Positions 44,563 to 56,829 are shown, numbered from the stretch's first letter. The stretch: DNA of 64,000 nucleotides from Amorphophallus konjac (GCA_022559845.1 CM040117.1:79744559-79808558), one strand, 5' to 3'. Notes: generated by a model from the sequence alone, not told the origin. Made by a program: numbers and translations.

Positions 44563-46316
44563 TGTTGATTATTATGTGTTTCTTTTTGCAAGATGGATAT
44601 GATGTCAACAATAATGGAAATATGAGCAAACAAAGAAATCACTCAACCTATGAACATGTGCAACATGAACCTAGGCAATCACCATAAACACTAGCATGGG
44701 CATGCTATCTCTATCAGGAATAAACAAAAGAGAAGAAAGAAAAAACATACGCCAGGGCATGGAGCAAGGAAATAAAAGGAAACACACCGTAGAGGTGGAA
44801 CAAGCAAAACAAAACAAGAGATATGAAGTATGAGGAAAGAGAAAGCTATTGCCCAACACTAAGGAAAGATGTGATCGCCGCTAAGGTAATAAACAAGCCA
44901 AATACCTGAAAAATACCTTAGAAATAGGAGGATGCAACACCCGCCCACGGGATAGAGAAAACAAACAAGAAACTGTAGCTCTGTGAAGTGTAATGGTTGA
45001 ATGCTGATGCGCCACAGACGTGTAACGGCCTTACGATAAGCCGCTACGTGACTCTAACGCCCCTGTGATGATCCGTCAGAGGACTGTAGAATCGGATTTT
45101 GGGAATCTTTGATCTCCACGCCTTCCAGCTGGCCAGTAAGCTTGGGCCTCGTGCTATGGACTCTGTAAACCTGTAAAAGAGTGTAGAACATAAAGAAAAC
45201 AACCTAGATTAGCCCTAGAGCAAGAGTAGTATCAATAAATCATGACAACTTAAAAGCATGCAAAAGGAGAGAGAAATATCGGGGAGGTTGGTTTTTTAAC
45301 CCCTCTAGGGCATTTAAAAAGATGGGAAGGATGTTTAGATGAGTGCAGCAGATGTAAAAGCGTGAGAGAAGAAGAGGGGAGATGCTATAATGCTTGGAGG
45401 AGGGAAAAATAGACTTAGAAGACAACTTGACTGAACTAAACCTTTGAAACCAATACTCCCTGGACTTTGGAAGAAGATGGACGTGGGAAGCAGATCTCCT
45501 TGGTTGGTTCTAGCTCCAGAATGCGGTAGCACTTCGACGCGAACTCCAGATGTCTCCTCTTCAAGCCATGAAGCCAAGGGTTCTATTTATAGACCCTCAA
45601 ACTCTCTGGTCGAGTAAGAGATAATCCAGCTAGAAAGTAGGACGTTTCTTAGCAAACTCATGAAGATAATATTTCCAAGAGTCCATAGAAACAAACAGAA
45701 GGTTCTGAGGATCAGATTTGAGGGAAAAATCATCATATCAAACTCTTAATTCGGCCACAGAGTAGCAGAGAAAGAGCAGTTCTGCTAGAACTCTCTGTTT
45801 GATGTAACGGCTGAACGATAGACAGCCAAAGTTATGTAACGCCCCAGGAATGGACTGTCACACAACCTTATCTGCTGAAAGATAAGACCAACGGGCGAAG
45901 TTTTTGAACATAGGACTCTGCAAGGAATGTAACGGCCATAAGGAGGTGCGTCAGAGTGATGATAACGGTCGCATGATAAGCCGTCATGCTTAACGGAGCA
46001 GATAGAAGATGAGCTTTGAAAGAAGTCACGAACTTGAGGACTCTGAGACGAGGTAACGGCCCAAGATAGGTGCGTTAGGGTACTGAGACGCGCTAGGAAT
46101 GATGCCTCAGAGATAAGGGAGTGATAAGTAAAATGAAGGTTTGCTAAGCTTCGTCCAGTGAAAAGAGATGAGGAACCAGACACAACCAATGAGACATGAC
46201 CCATGAAATAAACCTCAAATTGACCAAGATGGCCCAATAAGGGTGAACAACTCAGAGCATTATTAAAACGAACAAGGAGATGTCCCAACTCATTGGTCAT
46301 AAAACGGGTGTCAACA
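44563..46316 (-). repeat. Element B 5' LTR
   Basis: On - it starts TGTTGACACCCG at 46316 and ends ATAATAATCAACA at 44563, with TGTTGA/TCAACA ends. The TATA box CTATAAATAG is at about 45586-45595. U3 (45600-46316) holds AACGGCC-type dyads near 45806, 45928, 45966 and 46052. The start of the LTR matches the LTR of C on +. Confidence 0.83.
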
Positions 46317-49086
46317 GCTGCAACAAAAACTCCAGGTCAGTCATTCCACAGGTATAATCATAATCAAGTGCATAAGTAAATTCAAGAGTTTAGGGTTTAG
46401 GAAACTCACCAAAAGTGTCAGTGTTTATCGGAGCTCATCCCGCTCCTGGATGGTCAAATGGAGGAGTCCCTGTAACTCCGCGATCCTCCCCTCGGGGTCA
46501 ATCTACATTTGGGAAGTCCAAACATTAGTGCATAATCATATAGAAAGCATAATAGAAGGCATTAGGGTTTAGAAGTCGTACCGTTCGATGGGCACCACGG
46601 AACATCTGGTCCCTGTAGTTCCGGGCGTAGGCCCTGTACTAGGCCTCCACGCTCTCCGCCCGGGCTGTCACCACCCGCCCGTGCGCTCTCCAGTATACGA
46701 TCTGCTCTGCAGCTTGCTCCGTCCAGTCTATCACCATGGCCAACCCTCGGGGGTGTCGCCCAACGCGCTCCTCCGGCTTTTCTGGTGCCAGAAACTCAAC
46801 CGCTGGCTGATGGACGCCGGTCGTCCTCATCACCAGTCGGTGGTGGAGCGGCTCCACTACATTCATGCAGTGAAGCCAAACATCTCGGCCTGAGAAGGCA
46901 AGAGCCGCCACCACCCACGGCTGACCCTCGTGCCCCTCACTCGTGTACGGTGTCCACCGAACCTGTCCACCAAATGGGAAAATTGCATTAGCATCATAAG
47001 CACATAGATTGCATTTAATTAAAGAGGTGGAGTCTAGAGTCGTACCGAGGCGAAAGGCAGTGTGTCTAGATCGTCCTGGATCCCCCGGACCTATCTCCGT
47101 AGGCATCCCGTCTCGCGTGGAGCGACCCACCGCCTGACAATGGGCAGCCACTCTGGATATGTCTCATCACCTCTCCCCAGCCCACGTAGGTGCACGTAGG
47201 CCCACACATGCATTGCATTTCACCAAAAGTTAGCATATTGCAGTTATAAGAGTCATATAGCTAAGTTTAAGAGTCAGAGTTGTACGTGGAGTAGAGGGGA
47301 GAAGCCCCCTAGCATAGTCCGCCGGCTAGTAGAGCTGATGGTGTCGAACAAGAAAGCAAGGACCACCGCTCCCCAGGTGTAGTCCCCAACGTGCCCTAGG
47401 TCCTCGTGAAGTGGGAGGAACCGACAGCTGATCACGTAAGCTCTCGTCACGAACAGGAGTCGACCAAAGAACAGCATCAGGAACCGTCTCAGCACTCGGT
47501 CCGCCTCAGGTCCCGCCACAGCTGCTACTCTGGGTCGTGCTAGCTCTATCAACCTCTGTAAGTGCTCCTCGGGTAGCTCACATGTCGCTATCCCTGAGCG
47601 CCTTAGTCTGAGGTTGTCCTATAGTCTCACCCTCATCAGCGTCGTCGAATGACGCTCTGGGTGCAGCAACTCCAAGCCAAGTAGCTCCTGGGCCAGCTCC
47701 CGGTAGTCGGGGTAAGTCATCCCGCTGACTGGAGTCCCGTTCACGAGTAATCCGGTGATGCCCGCAACGTCCTCTAGCGTGGGGACCATGTGGCCCCACG
47801 GGAAAAGGAATGTCTGGCTCACCGGATCCCAGTGGTCGTGTAGAGCATAAAGGAGCGACGTGTCAAGCCGGCTGACCTCCACGCTAAGGAACTCAGCGAA
47901 GCCCATAGTCGTGAGCCTCACCCGCTGAAAGTTCGGCAGTGCGAGATACACTTCTCGGACCTGCAACCAGGAGATTCGAGTCCTATACTTCCCCTGCATA
48001 CAGGATAATTACATTTCATTTTAGGATCTTTCATTTTCTTTAATTGAATAAATAACTCTGAATGGTCTCATATGGGTCATATACTCATTCCACGGTTGGA
48101 TTCAAATCGTCCCAGCAACCCCCTCAGAAGTTCACGGTCCCTCATGGACCGTTCTGCCCTATCAACGGCCCTGGCAGGACGGTTCTTCTATCTGGTGCCC
48201 ACCTCTGATAACGGACCATTCCTGGCCATTCAATGATCACACGGTCCCCATCAGACCGTGTCTGCCCTTTTTCAAGCCCCTAGTCATCTGGATTTGCACG
48301 GTTTTTCGTCCAACCATGTGGTTATAAACAGTCTGGTCATAACCGTTCTATTCTTAGATGTTTTATGTCTTGAACGGACCAAGGTAGGCCGTTCTACATT
48401 TCCACGGTCTGATGGCGACCGCTTTGTTCTTTAATGTTTCATGTTCTAAGCGGACTTAGGTGGCCCGTCCTAAATATCTACGGTCTGGTGGAGACCGTTA
48501 TGTTTTGAATGTTTCAATTCTGAACGGACCAACGAGGGTCATCCTAGATACACATGGTCCTCCTCAGACCGTGTTGTAATGTCGATTCAGTTCATTTTGA
48601 ACGGCCATCCGTGCGCCGTGTTGTGTTTGAGCTGTTCTATATTAACCGAGTAATTCTCCCATGCGGTCACTGTAAGACCGCGCTAGGGTCACCGTCCTCG
48701 ATGGCATTCAAACCCCTCCCCGCCGATGGTGAGGTCCCCATGGAGCCTCCCAACCAACCCTAAAGGGATCGTGAGCCCCTAATCTACCCTTTTAAGTTAC
48801 ATGCATGGATTAAAAAATGAAAATGGGGGAGGGTTTTTAGGCGGCCTACCTCGTCCGTCTTCGTTGGCTTCTCCACCGCCGCCGTGGGCTCCGCCGGTGC
48901 TTCCCCGGCATCTCCTTCTTGGGCTACGATCGCTCCCTCCTCAGCAACGGGTGGAGGTGCTCTTCCTTCCGCCACGGACGTCGCCGCCCGAGTGTCCTCC
49001 ATGGTGGTCACCGGCGGCAACCCTTGGGTTCCATCACCGGCCATGAGACGAATAAGCCGCTTCGTCGATTGATGTTTGTATCGCAT
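46317..49086 (-). pseudogene. Antisense PMD gene of element C, cut by B
   Basis: Exons on - : 49086-48850, 47993-47286, about 47208-47046, 46962-46582, 46502-46410, and the first base of the next at 46317 where B is inserted. Exon 1 starts MRYKHQSTKRLIRLMAGD. Exon 2 is the cleanest PMD core here: LYALHDHWDPVSQTFLFPWG, VPTLEDVAGITGL, LAQELLGLELLHPERHS, FLFDTISSTSRRTMLGG. Exon 4 has VWLHCMNVVEPLHHRLVMRT. Damage includes a TAG near 47617 and an acceptor changed from AG to AT before exon 3 (about 47209). It is antisense to C, as in A and B. Confidence 0.82.
48060..48710. repeat. Palindrome cluster in PMD intron 1 of C
   Basis: Perfect examples: ACGGTCC-5 nt-GGACCGT at 48134-48152, ACGGTCT-5 nt-AGACCGT at 48480-48498, GCGGTC-7 nt-GACCGC at 48663-48681. 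Position in intron 1 is the same as in B. Confidence 0.85.
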
Positions 49087-50458
49087 GGAAAGGGGAGACG
49101 AAGGGGGGGAGAGAGAATGAGATTGAGAATGGGAAGTGGAGAGTGTGGAGAGTGGGTGGTGGCGTTCGTGGGTGGCATCGGTTGCGGTGTAGAGGGAGGA
49201 GGAGGAAGAAGAAGGGTTTTATTATTTGAAACCGCCAGTGATTGCACGGTTTATCGATAGACCGTGTGATGATTGGACGGTCCCCATGTGATCGGTTAAG
49301 CTCTAACGGTGCGCTTCTTTGAACGGCCAAGGGATGGCCGTCCAGTTCATTGAACGGTCTCAGGATGGGCCGTGCATTTTCACAATCATATTCAAAATGG
49401 TAATGTTTGAACGACCCCAGATGGACCGTTTACTTTGTGGAGTGGTCTTTTGTTAGACCGTTCATATGCTGAAACAATTGTGAAGACTGTTCTTGGCTGC
49501 ATTATGTGATTAAATGGTTGATTTCTTTTTTTTTTGGCTTGAAAGATTATTTCATGATGAAACATTGCAAATCTTGTTCATGAATTCTTTGCAGCTCCAC
49601 TTTGCCATTTCTCCTGCACAAGTCAAGTATGGCCTTCTGTCCCTATATCTATTATTGCATTACTATATGGTATTATGCTATATTATCTTGAGAACCAGTT
49701 GGTTATTTACGTGTTCTAGGATCTGATGTTCCCCTATAACAAAAATGATGATGATCCAGGTTCATGTGTTTAATCATCAGATAGGCCGTTAGGTTAAGAA
49801 AACTAGGGAAGATGGTTCTATCTCGCACGCCGTGGTTGCAGATAGTATCTTGACTCTGATTCTCCCAGTCTAGCAATATTATTCTCGAGTTTTTTCTATT
49901 TTATGGATTTCTTTGCATTTGTTTTAATGATTTCTTATATTTTAGCCCAGCATGCATCATACGCATCTTTTGAGCATTCATGACCCATGGTTTGTCTGAA
50001 AGTGTCTCATTTGTGATGGATGATTGTGCGTTCATTGTTTCGAGTAAGAAGGAACTATTCCACTCAGAGTTGGAAGGTTTTCTCTAATCCGTTCACCTGG
50101 TTTGATTGACTGAAGGTCCCCGTCTGGAGTTTTAGTTTGTTTCTTTACTTTTTGCTGCTTATTCCGGTCTCCTCATTGGTCCGAGGGATTATGTCACCCA
50201 TGAGGTTAATCGTGTGTTTTCTTTTTGTTCAGTTAGTTTCTCCAGACTAGTGTCGTTTTGGTTCAATTGTTCCTTGTGTTTGGTTCGGAGTTTTCTGAAA
50301 GATTCCTATCGCTCGTTGGTAATGAAACGGGTCTCTTTTGCCTTAATGCCCACTTTTCAGTCCGCTCCGCTTCATTTCCGCTTTATCTCCATGTTCCATT
50401 TCGCTTTCGCTTCACCTCTGCTCGCTCCCCTGCAAAGAGGACGTTAAGGAGGGGCATC
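49087..50458. promoter_or_regulatory. Element C upstream region of PMD gene and 3' untranslated part
   Basis: No gene. Near the PMD start (49220-49490) is another palindrome cluster, for example ACGGTTTATCGATAGACCGT at 49246-49265 and ACGGCC-7 nt-GGCCGT at 49323-49341. From 49500 to 50440 the sequence is T-rich with no recognised feature. A purine tract (AAGGAGGGG at 50446-50454) ends 4 bases before the LTR and should be the polypurine tract. Confidence 0.6.
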
Positions 50459-50694
50459 TGTTGACACTCATTTTTTTGCTTATGAGTTGAGTCATTCCTC
50501 TTACCATCATTTGTTAATGTCTCGAGTTGTCCATTACTCATTGGGCTATTTTCAGGCACGTCTTTGGGCTTATTTTATGGGTACCTCCCTCCTTGGCTAG
50601 GTCTACTCTCAAATTTGGGCTTAATGGGCTTTGATTTCGCTTGGTTTGGGGTTAAATGGGCTCATTTATCCCATTTTATTAATTTCAAACGTCC

Positions 50695-51150
50695 AGGCTT
50701 TACACGGTCTAGCGACCGGCAGTTTAGTGACTGAGCGGTTTGTTTGGAACAGTTCAATGATTTATTGGGTATTCATTTGATTTTCTGAATTTCCACCAAC
50801 AAGTCCTTGAACGGTCTGGGTTTAACCGTTTATCCCCATTAAACGGCCAAGCATTAGACCGTCCAGTTCCAAGAGTCCTAAGCTGGTTGGTTTTTCAAAT
50901 AATTATCTATTTATCCTTTTTTTTCTGGACCTATCACCGACATGTGTACACGACCTAGCATTGGACCGTTCTATTAACTGAGTGGTCTAGTAGTAGACCG
51001 TTTTATCCGAAAGAGTCCAACGCTGTGATGGCCGGTCAGTTTGGTGGATAATTGGATAATTTATTATTTTATTTTATTTATCACCGATAGCATTGGACGG
51101 TCTACTATTAGACCATGTAGTGGTCTGGGCGGTCTATCGTTAGACCGCGT
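50695..51150. repeat. Palindrome cluster in U3 of C
   Basis: Includes the perfect GCGGTCTA-4 nt-TAGACCGC at 51129-51148 and several ACGGTC/GACCGT pairs (near 50704, 50813, 50853, 50983, 51099). Lies just upstream of the TATA box. Further weaker pairs lie in R-U5 at 51848-52030. Confidence 0.83.
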
Positions 51151-51362
51151 ACATGCCTGATTCCCGAAGATTTAATGAGTTTTCTCTCTCCATCCATGGT
51201 CAAACCCCTAACTTCCCCCATCCATTTCTCTGTGGATTCTCCACCAAATGAGGTGCCGTTTGAACTAGATGGGAGATTGGAGTTTTATCTATAGATTTTG
51301 TTTCATTATCTCGACCTAATTTCCACTTGAAACCCCAATTTCGGGGCTAGACTTTCAGGGCT

Positions 51363-51371
51363 CTATAAATA
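51363..51371 (+). promoter_or_regulatory. TATA box of element C LTR
   Basis: CTATAAATAGG, the same box as in A and B, about 900 bases into the LTR. Confidence 0.72.
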
Positions 51372-52236
51372 GGACCCACAGAATTGAAAGGGGGGAGATC
51401 CAACGTCGATGGCGAAGCTCTGCCAAACTTTTGAGCGAACTATAGCCAGGGAGGCTTTCTACATCCTTTCAAGCCTCCGGTTCAAGGGAGTAGTCCATTG
51501 TTTGAGTTTTGATCTTAATGTTTGGCCTTTAGTTCATCCTTTGCATACTTCTTTTCCCTATTTCTTCCCACATTTTTCACTACTTCACAGCATTTCACAC
51601 CTTCCCATATGTTTTTCACGCCCTATAGGGGTTTAAAAACCTCCCAGGTATCGCCCATTCCATGTCATTATGTTTATAATCCATTCTTTTCTATAGTTAC
51701 TACGCTTTCTAGGGTTAATTTGGGTTGCATTTTTGTGTTCTCCACATTGTTTTGCAGGTCAGCATCAACACAGCACGAGGCCCATCCCCTCTGGCCGGCC
51801 GGAAGGGGTGGAGGATCAAGTCCTACAGCTTGGAGTCTGGCGTAGCTGAACGGTCTTCTTCCGTCCGTTTGTAGATCAGAGCGATCCTTCAAGAGCCGTT
51901 CAGACCCTGTGAGCGGCCTTTTGTGAACCATTTTGTTGTCAGACACGTCTACGTCCCGCTTCCTTCTTCAGCCCTGTGAGCGGTCTATCGAGGGGCGGTT
52001 CCATACCTTAGGTGGTTCATTCATGACCGTGTACCACTGCAGTGCTGTGTTTTTGGGCGAGTGCTTTCTCCCTCTTTCCAAGGTACTTCTTACCACCCGA
52101 TACCCGTGTCTTGGTGGCGATCATGATCACACACACTTCCCCACCCTTTCTTTCTTTCCTTCATTTTGCTTGTCTTTACATTTTCTATTTAGAAAAGGCA
52201 AGGTAAGAAGGAGTAAGGTGGGAAAACATGTCAACA

Positions 52237-54767
52237 ATGAGTAGTCTGAAGAAAGAATTTACAGCAGAAAATGGAAACTGAGCACATGGATTCCAAATGA
52301 GCTTCAAACAAAACTTGGGTAATTCAAAAAGGTTTTCAATGAGATACCAATTTCATAAATCTAAGAAAAAAATGTTTCAGTGTCTTCCATTATAAGGGCT
52401 TATGAAAGAACTTTATTGAACTACATGGTTTAAATATGATGTATCCAAGGTTCGTTAATAAAGTTCTATTCTCATATCTGAAATCAAATTTTAATACCAC
52501 TGAACCAAGCCCTCATATTAATAGTCTTGTTTAACCTTCCTTCATCTTACTCTCTCAAAGTTCAATGACCCCTTTAGGAATTACATGAAGTAGTATTGAG
52601 GTTAAACAATCATGAAACCATTTGATTATGTCTAGGCTTGTAGCAATTTATCTTTTGCAACAATTTTTAGATATTTCATTTGTTCAACAATCAATTTTCA
52701 TGCTAAGAATTTTAGTAGTAATCTAGTTCAGTACACACCTTGTAACTAGAGGATATACGTTGTTTAGACACCAATATCCCTAAGTACTTGGTGTGACTAA
52801 CAGTCATGCCTCATATTGAACAGAGATAACTAGGACATTTCATGACATAGGTTAACTCCATTTCTCAGATGAAGAACCCAGTTTCTCGGTGCAACCTAGT
52901 CATTGCTCTGCCATGAACTTTCAAAGATTTTTCATCAGATATAACCGTGGTACTTCATGACATAGTCCTTTGGACATAGTTTCTCAATCACCAAAGTCAT
53001 TACTCTTAAATAAATTGACCCTTAGACATTTCAGAGAAATCAGATGTTTAAAGACCATACTTGCTACATGTATCTCAACCAAAGAAAGTCATGATTTCCA
53101 GGTTTTCAGAATTCAGAAGATTTTACATGATATAACATGAAGCATCTGGTTGAGGTTTATTAAAGTTGACTCAGATATTTTCAACTTTTTCACATTCAAA
53201 CTCAATGAATACATTAAACTTAAACCAATTTCATTTTTCAGGCATTCATAATCATGTATAACAGAAGATTTCTTATTGACAAAGTTTCCAGATTTATGAT
53301 CAAAGTACACAGATTGAAATCTTCTCAATTCTCAGGTGAAAAAGTTTTGAGAGCAACCAATTATCAATCAACACGAACATGCATTATATTTGATAAACAC
53401 TTGAAGTTCATGCATGTAGGAGCATGTTTCATTCTCAAAATGGATTTAAGATAACAGACTCCCCTCAGCAACTTTAGGAGTAACACACAGTTGATTTCAA
53501 TAATCATAAGAGTGTTGAGCACAAGTGGATATAGAGCATATGGAGGCAGGTGACACCAGCTGACAGTGTAGAATACTGGGAAAGAAGAGGTGACAGGATG
53601 AGCAAGGTGATGGCTAGTCAGTGAAGATTTCGGTTGACCGAGATGAGCTACTTTGGTCGACTGAACTAGGTAGTGGTGAAAACATAGAACAGATATATAG
53701 CAATGCATTTCAAAATCTTGTTATATGCTCCCCCTTGCCATATGCTTATTTTACATATGATCTTTTGGATTTTCCTTTAGCATGAATGATATGCATGTGC
53801 TATCAAGCAAGATATGTCAGAATTAGGAGATGACATTTAACAATACAAACAATGAATATGAATATGACATGCAATCTTTTTGAATTTTCAACATGTATGG
53901 CATACAAACATTTTTGAAATCTATGTATGCATGAAAACACAAAGATGCTTCTTACTAATTAATGAAATGGACCTTTTGAAAACACTTCAGATATCAAATC
54001 TAACATGAAGACCATGTAGGAAGTTAATTGATACCATTAAGCACATATGCATATGCATGAGACACAAAATTGCCTTGATTGACTCCCCCTATTTATATGC
54101 ATTGTATGACTTCTCTGAATGTAGCAAACACAATGAAAATTGTGCAGGGATTTTAATACATTATGCTCATGAAAGTCTAGACCGCTCTATGTGCAATGTT
54201 GACCGATAATACCAGGCAGAGGACTTGGTCTAAAGACCACCTCACACATAGTAAGAACTTCCAGATAGATTGCATCTGCCCTTTTAGTAACTCACCATTT
54301 TTATACCATAGAGGTCATGCAAGACAATGTATTACAAATGCAGTCCTATATGCATCTCAATTTTTGTTGACAGTTTATCAAACATACATGTATGCAGATG
54401 AAAGATGTATGCAACAGATAGTCAGTGACTATAAAAGATGTGCATTTCAGATATATACAAATGTCAAACAAATACAGTTGACATATGCAAGAATCAAACA
54501 CATGCAGTTTATATTTTCAGAATATGACATTCAATTCATTCTCAGTATAATATATGCATGAGACATAGCAATGTAACTGTCAAATGCAAGTGTGATATCT
54601 ATGCACGAGAATTTTAACTAACAGATTAAGCATGATGTACAGTTATCTGAAAAAGATTATTGAAAACTCACGTGATCAAATCAGTTAAAGCATGAATGGG
54701 GTTTTTACCATACTTTAGGTGCCTTGGTTTATTACCCCTATCAAGGCACTCCTGCAAACACAGAACC
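52237..54767 (-). other. Interior of F without recognisable genes
   Basis: About 2.5 kb of AT-rich sequence with short frames only. Polypurine-like stretches (AAGGGGGAGCATAT near 53728 and ATAGGGGGAGTCA near 54083 on -) resemble those of SIRE-type 3' regions. No DTG, YVDD or integrase motifs seen. Confidence 0.45.
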
Positions 54768-55433
54768 TTATTTTGCATATTGAGGTACCCAAGAGTTCTT
54801 CGGTCCTCCATGGTCATTAATTCCTCTGTCTGAAGTTCTCCAAGATTTTAGGGCATTAATATCATCAAATTTCAACATGAAGCAATTTAACATGTTATGC
54901 TCAAATTGACCACAGTAATAACATGAGCCTGCCTTTTTCACAAGTTTCGGATAAACACGATTTTTCAATTTCTGTGAATATCCAATGTTGTTATGATGAG
55001 AGTTTTTCTTTTCCTTTACATGACAACAATTCTTGATTATATGGCCATGTTTTCCACATTCAAAACATGCAATGTATTTTCTTTTAAAAACAAATTCATT
55101 TCTACCAGAAACCTTTTTGTTGAGAGGGAAATTTACATGTTTAGAATTAGATTTTCTGCCCTGAGCATGCCAATAGTGAGCAGCATTGTGGCCCATTTTG
55201 CCTCAACAATAACAACATACCTTCCTATTTTGAACATAAGAAAATTTCTTATCATGCTTTCTACCAACACTCAAATCATCCTTTTTCATTAATTTACAAG
55301 CATGCATCAAATGCCCAGATTTCCCACAATAAAAGCATACAATGCTCTTTCCTTGGGCAACAAGGGATTTCCTAGCCTGGGATTTTTTTGGATACAACCT
55401 ATCATTCTTTTTCAACATAAAATAATTGTACAT
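54768..55433 (-). pseudogene. Element F gag zinc knuckles
   Basis: Several CCHC knuckles: CFYCGKSGHLMHAC, then after a stop near 55200 CFECGKHGHIIKNC and CYYCGQFEHNMLNC. Such arrays and the following GPKNSWVPQ are usual at the gag-pol border of SIRE/Maximus Copia elements. The frame ends at 54768 with no protease after it. Confidence 0.78.
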
Positions 55434-55832
55434 GAAGTGACCATGCTTACCATAGTAATGACATGAAACATTATTGGATTCATGAACATGATTTTTGACA
55501 TTTGAATTTTTAGCATGTTGGTTGTTTCTTTTCTTTTTCAGTGTTTTCTGATTTTTATTTTCTTTTTGTGTTTTGGCTCCAACAGATTTCTTTGGTAATT
55601 GACGAGAGGTTCCAACTGCTTCTATGCTTCGAACGAAGGTGGTATATAGCTAGTTCCTCATAGCCTTTTTAATCCCAGAGATATGGCCTATCCCCTCTCG
55701 TTGTTCACTCACATCATCTTCCAAGGACATTTTCATTTTACCTCTATCCTTAATAGATTTGGATGAAGATTTATTCATCTCTGTGATTTTATTTTCTAAG
55801 GATATATTGAGGATGTTCGAAGTAGCTTTCTC

Positions 55833-56288
55833 CTATTCATAATCAGCCAATTTTTCTTTCAGAGCTACATTTTCATTTTTGTTTTTTTCAATTTCTTTTT
55901 CTAGTGAAGAAGTCACTGACTTTTCTTTCTCAAGATCAAGCAATCTGTCAGACATGACAGTGTTGAGCTCCTTCAATTTCACCATTTCTTTCATCAATTT
56001 TTCATTTTGAAAAAGTTCATTTATTAAAACATGATCATCATTTAATGACTTCAGCTTGTCTTCCATTTCAGAAATTTTAAATATAAGTCCTTGGTTTTCA
56101 TCTTTCAATAAACCAATTTGTTTCTTATACATATGGACATCAGACAAGCAGATCTCATGAGATTGTTTCAGTTTCAAACAATTTTCACAAGATGAATTTA
56201 AACTATTTTGATCAATTTTCTTTTTCAATTTTTTATTTTCAGATTTCATTTTCTTATGTCTATCAGATAGTTCTTCATACAAACTCAA
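55833..56288 (-). pseudogene. Element F gag coiled-coil region
   Basis: 152 codons, Lys/Glu/Leu-rich with heptads (ENKKLKKKIDQ, LKDENQGLIFKISEMEDKLK) and CENCLKLKQSHE, typical of the central gag of SIRE/Maximus elements. Confidence 0.75.
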
Positions 56289-56327
56289 CAGTTCATCAAA
56301 TGAAATCTCTTCAGATCCAGAACTTAC

Positions 56328-56687
56328 CTAAGATGTTGTCTCATTCATTTGATCACTGTTGTGATCACTCCGGTTGACCATCAGGCATTGTTCTTCTTGC
56401 TCCCCATGAGTAGCAGTCACTTTATCAAAGATTTCCTTTCCAAAAAAGCACTTGAAAACAAAAGGAAATATGTCAATATCAACTATAGTCATTAAGATAT
56501 TAAGAACCATAGCATTTTCGCGATCCTTCAATATGTCCTCATTAGACCACTTGGTCTGATCATGAGGTAGTTTATGTGGGCCGTTAGAGACAAGATTCCA
56601 TAGTTTAGGATCAATGGAATTCATATAAACACATAGGCCACCTAGCCATTCATCGAAATTTGAACCATCGAATACGGAACGATGAGC
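56328..56687 (-). CDS. Element F gag N-terminus
   Basis: From MAHRSVFDGSNFDEWLGGL, about 119 codons. FDGSNFDEW and LWNLVSNGPHKLP match the gag start of G. The best start is the ATG at 56687, because homology with G begins there. Confidence 0.75.
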   Translation of the reverse strand, partial: AHRSVFDGSNFDEWLGGLCVYMNSIDPKLWNLVSNGPHKLPHDQTKWSNEDILKDRENAMVLNILMTIVDIDIFPFVFKCFFGKEIFDKVTATHGEQEEQCLMVNRSDHNSDQMNETTS

Positions 56688-56829
56688 CATTAAGATCAAT
56701 CTAAAACAGCAATCCAACACAATGATCTAAAGCTAATGAAGCACTAGACACCAGCAGTCTATAATAACAAATGCACCAAGAAGATAGCAGGATCCTCTGC
56801 ATATCGTTGGATCTGATGAATCAGAGACT

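Larger units (their letters stand above)
25605..46316 (-). mobile_element. Element B: Tat-lineage Ty3 retrotransposon, composite and interrupted
   Basis: On - the order is 5' LTR (44563-46316), tRNA-Arg type primer site, gag, protease/G-patch, reverse transcriptase, RNases H and integrase (to about 32869), then a spacer, a second antisense gene and the antisense PMD gene (both +). The part beyond 25605 is displaced by element D. Two features break the plan: a gag-to-protease block is present twice (about 39400-39894 and 41200-42000) around an AT-rich segment, and a 725-bp retroposed insert lies at 34825-35549. The right end falls on an exon border of the PMD gene of C, with GCTGC (46317-46321) as expected duplicate. 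It may be two related elements joined by recombination. Confidence 0.8.
46317..52236 (+). mobile_element. Element C: Tat-lineage retrotransposon, 3' part
   Basis: On + it shows an antisense PMD gene, a purine tract and a 3' LTR (50459-52236). Pol and the 5' LTR should lie left of B, outside the window. The LTR start TGTTGACACTC and following bases (GAGTTG, ATTGGGC, ATGGGT blocks) match the LTR of B read on -, so B and C are related families in opposite orientation. B broke C at the first base of a PMD exon. Confidence 0.8.
50459..52236 (+). repeat. Element C 3' LTR
   Basis: Starts TGTTGACACTC and ends CATGTCAACA, 1778 bp against 1754 bp for B. U3 carries a palindrome cluster, the TATA box is at about 51363-51371, and U5 contains TGGCGATCA at 52115-52123. 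The following ATGAG (52237-52241) would be the target duplicate. Exact right end is judged from the TCAACA end only. Confidence 0.75.

Noticed and set aside
53113..53328. 71-codon frame on - in F
   Set aside because: No similarity to any Copia domain recognised; AT-rich background.
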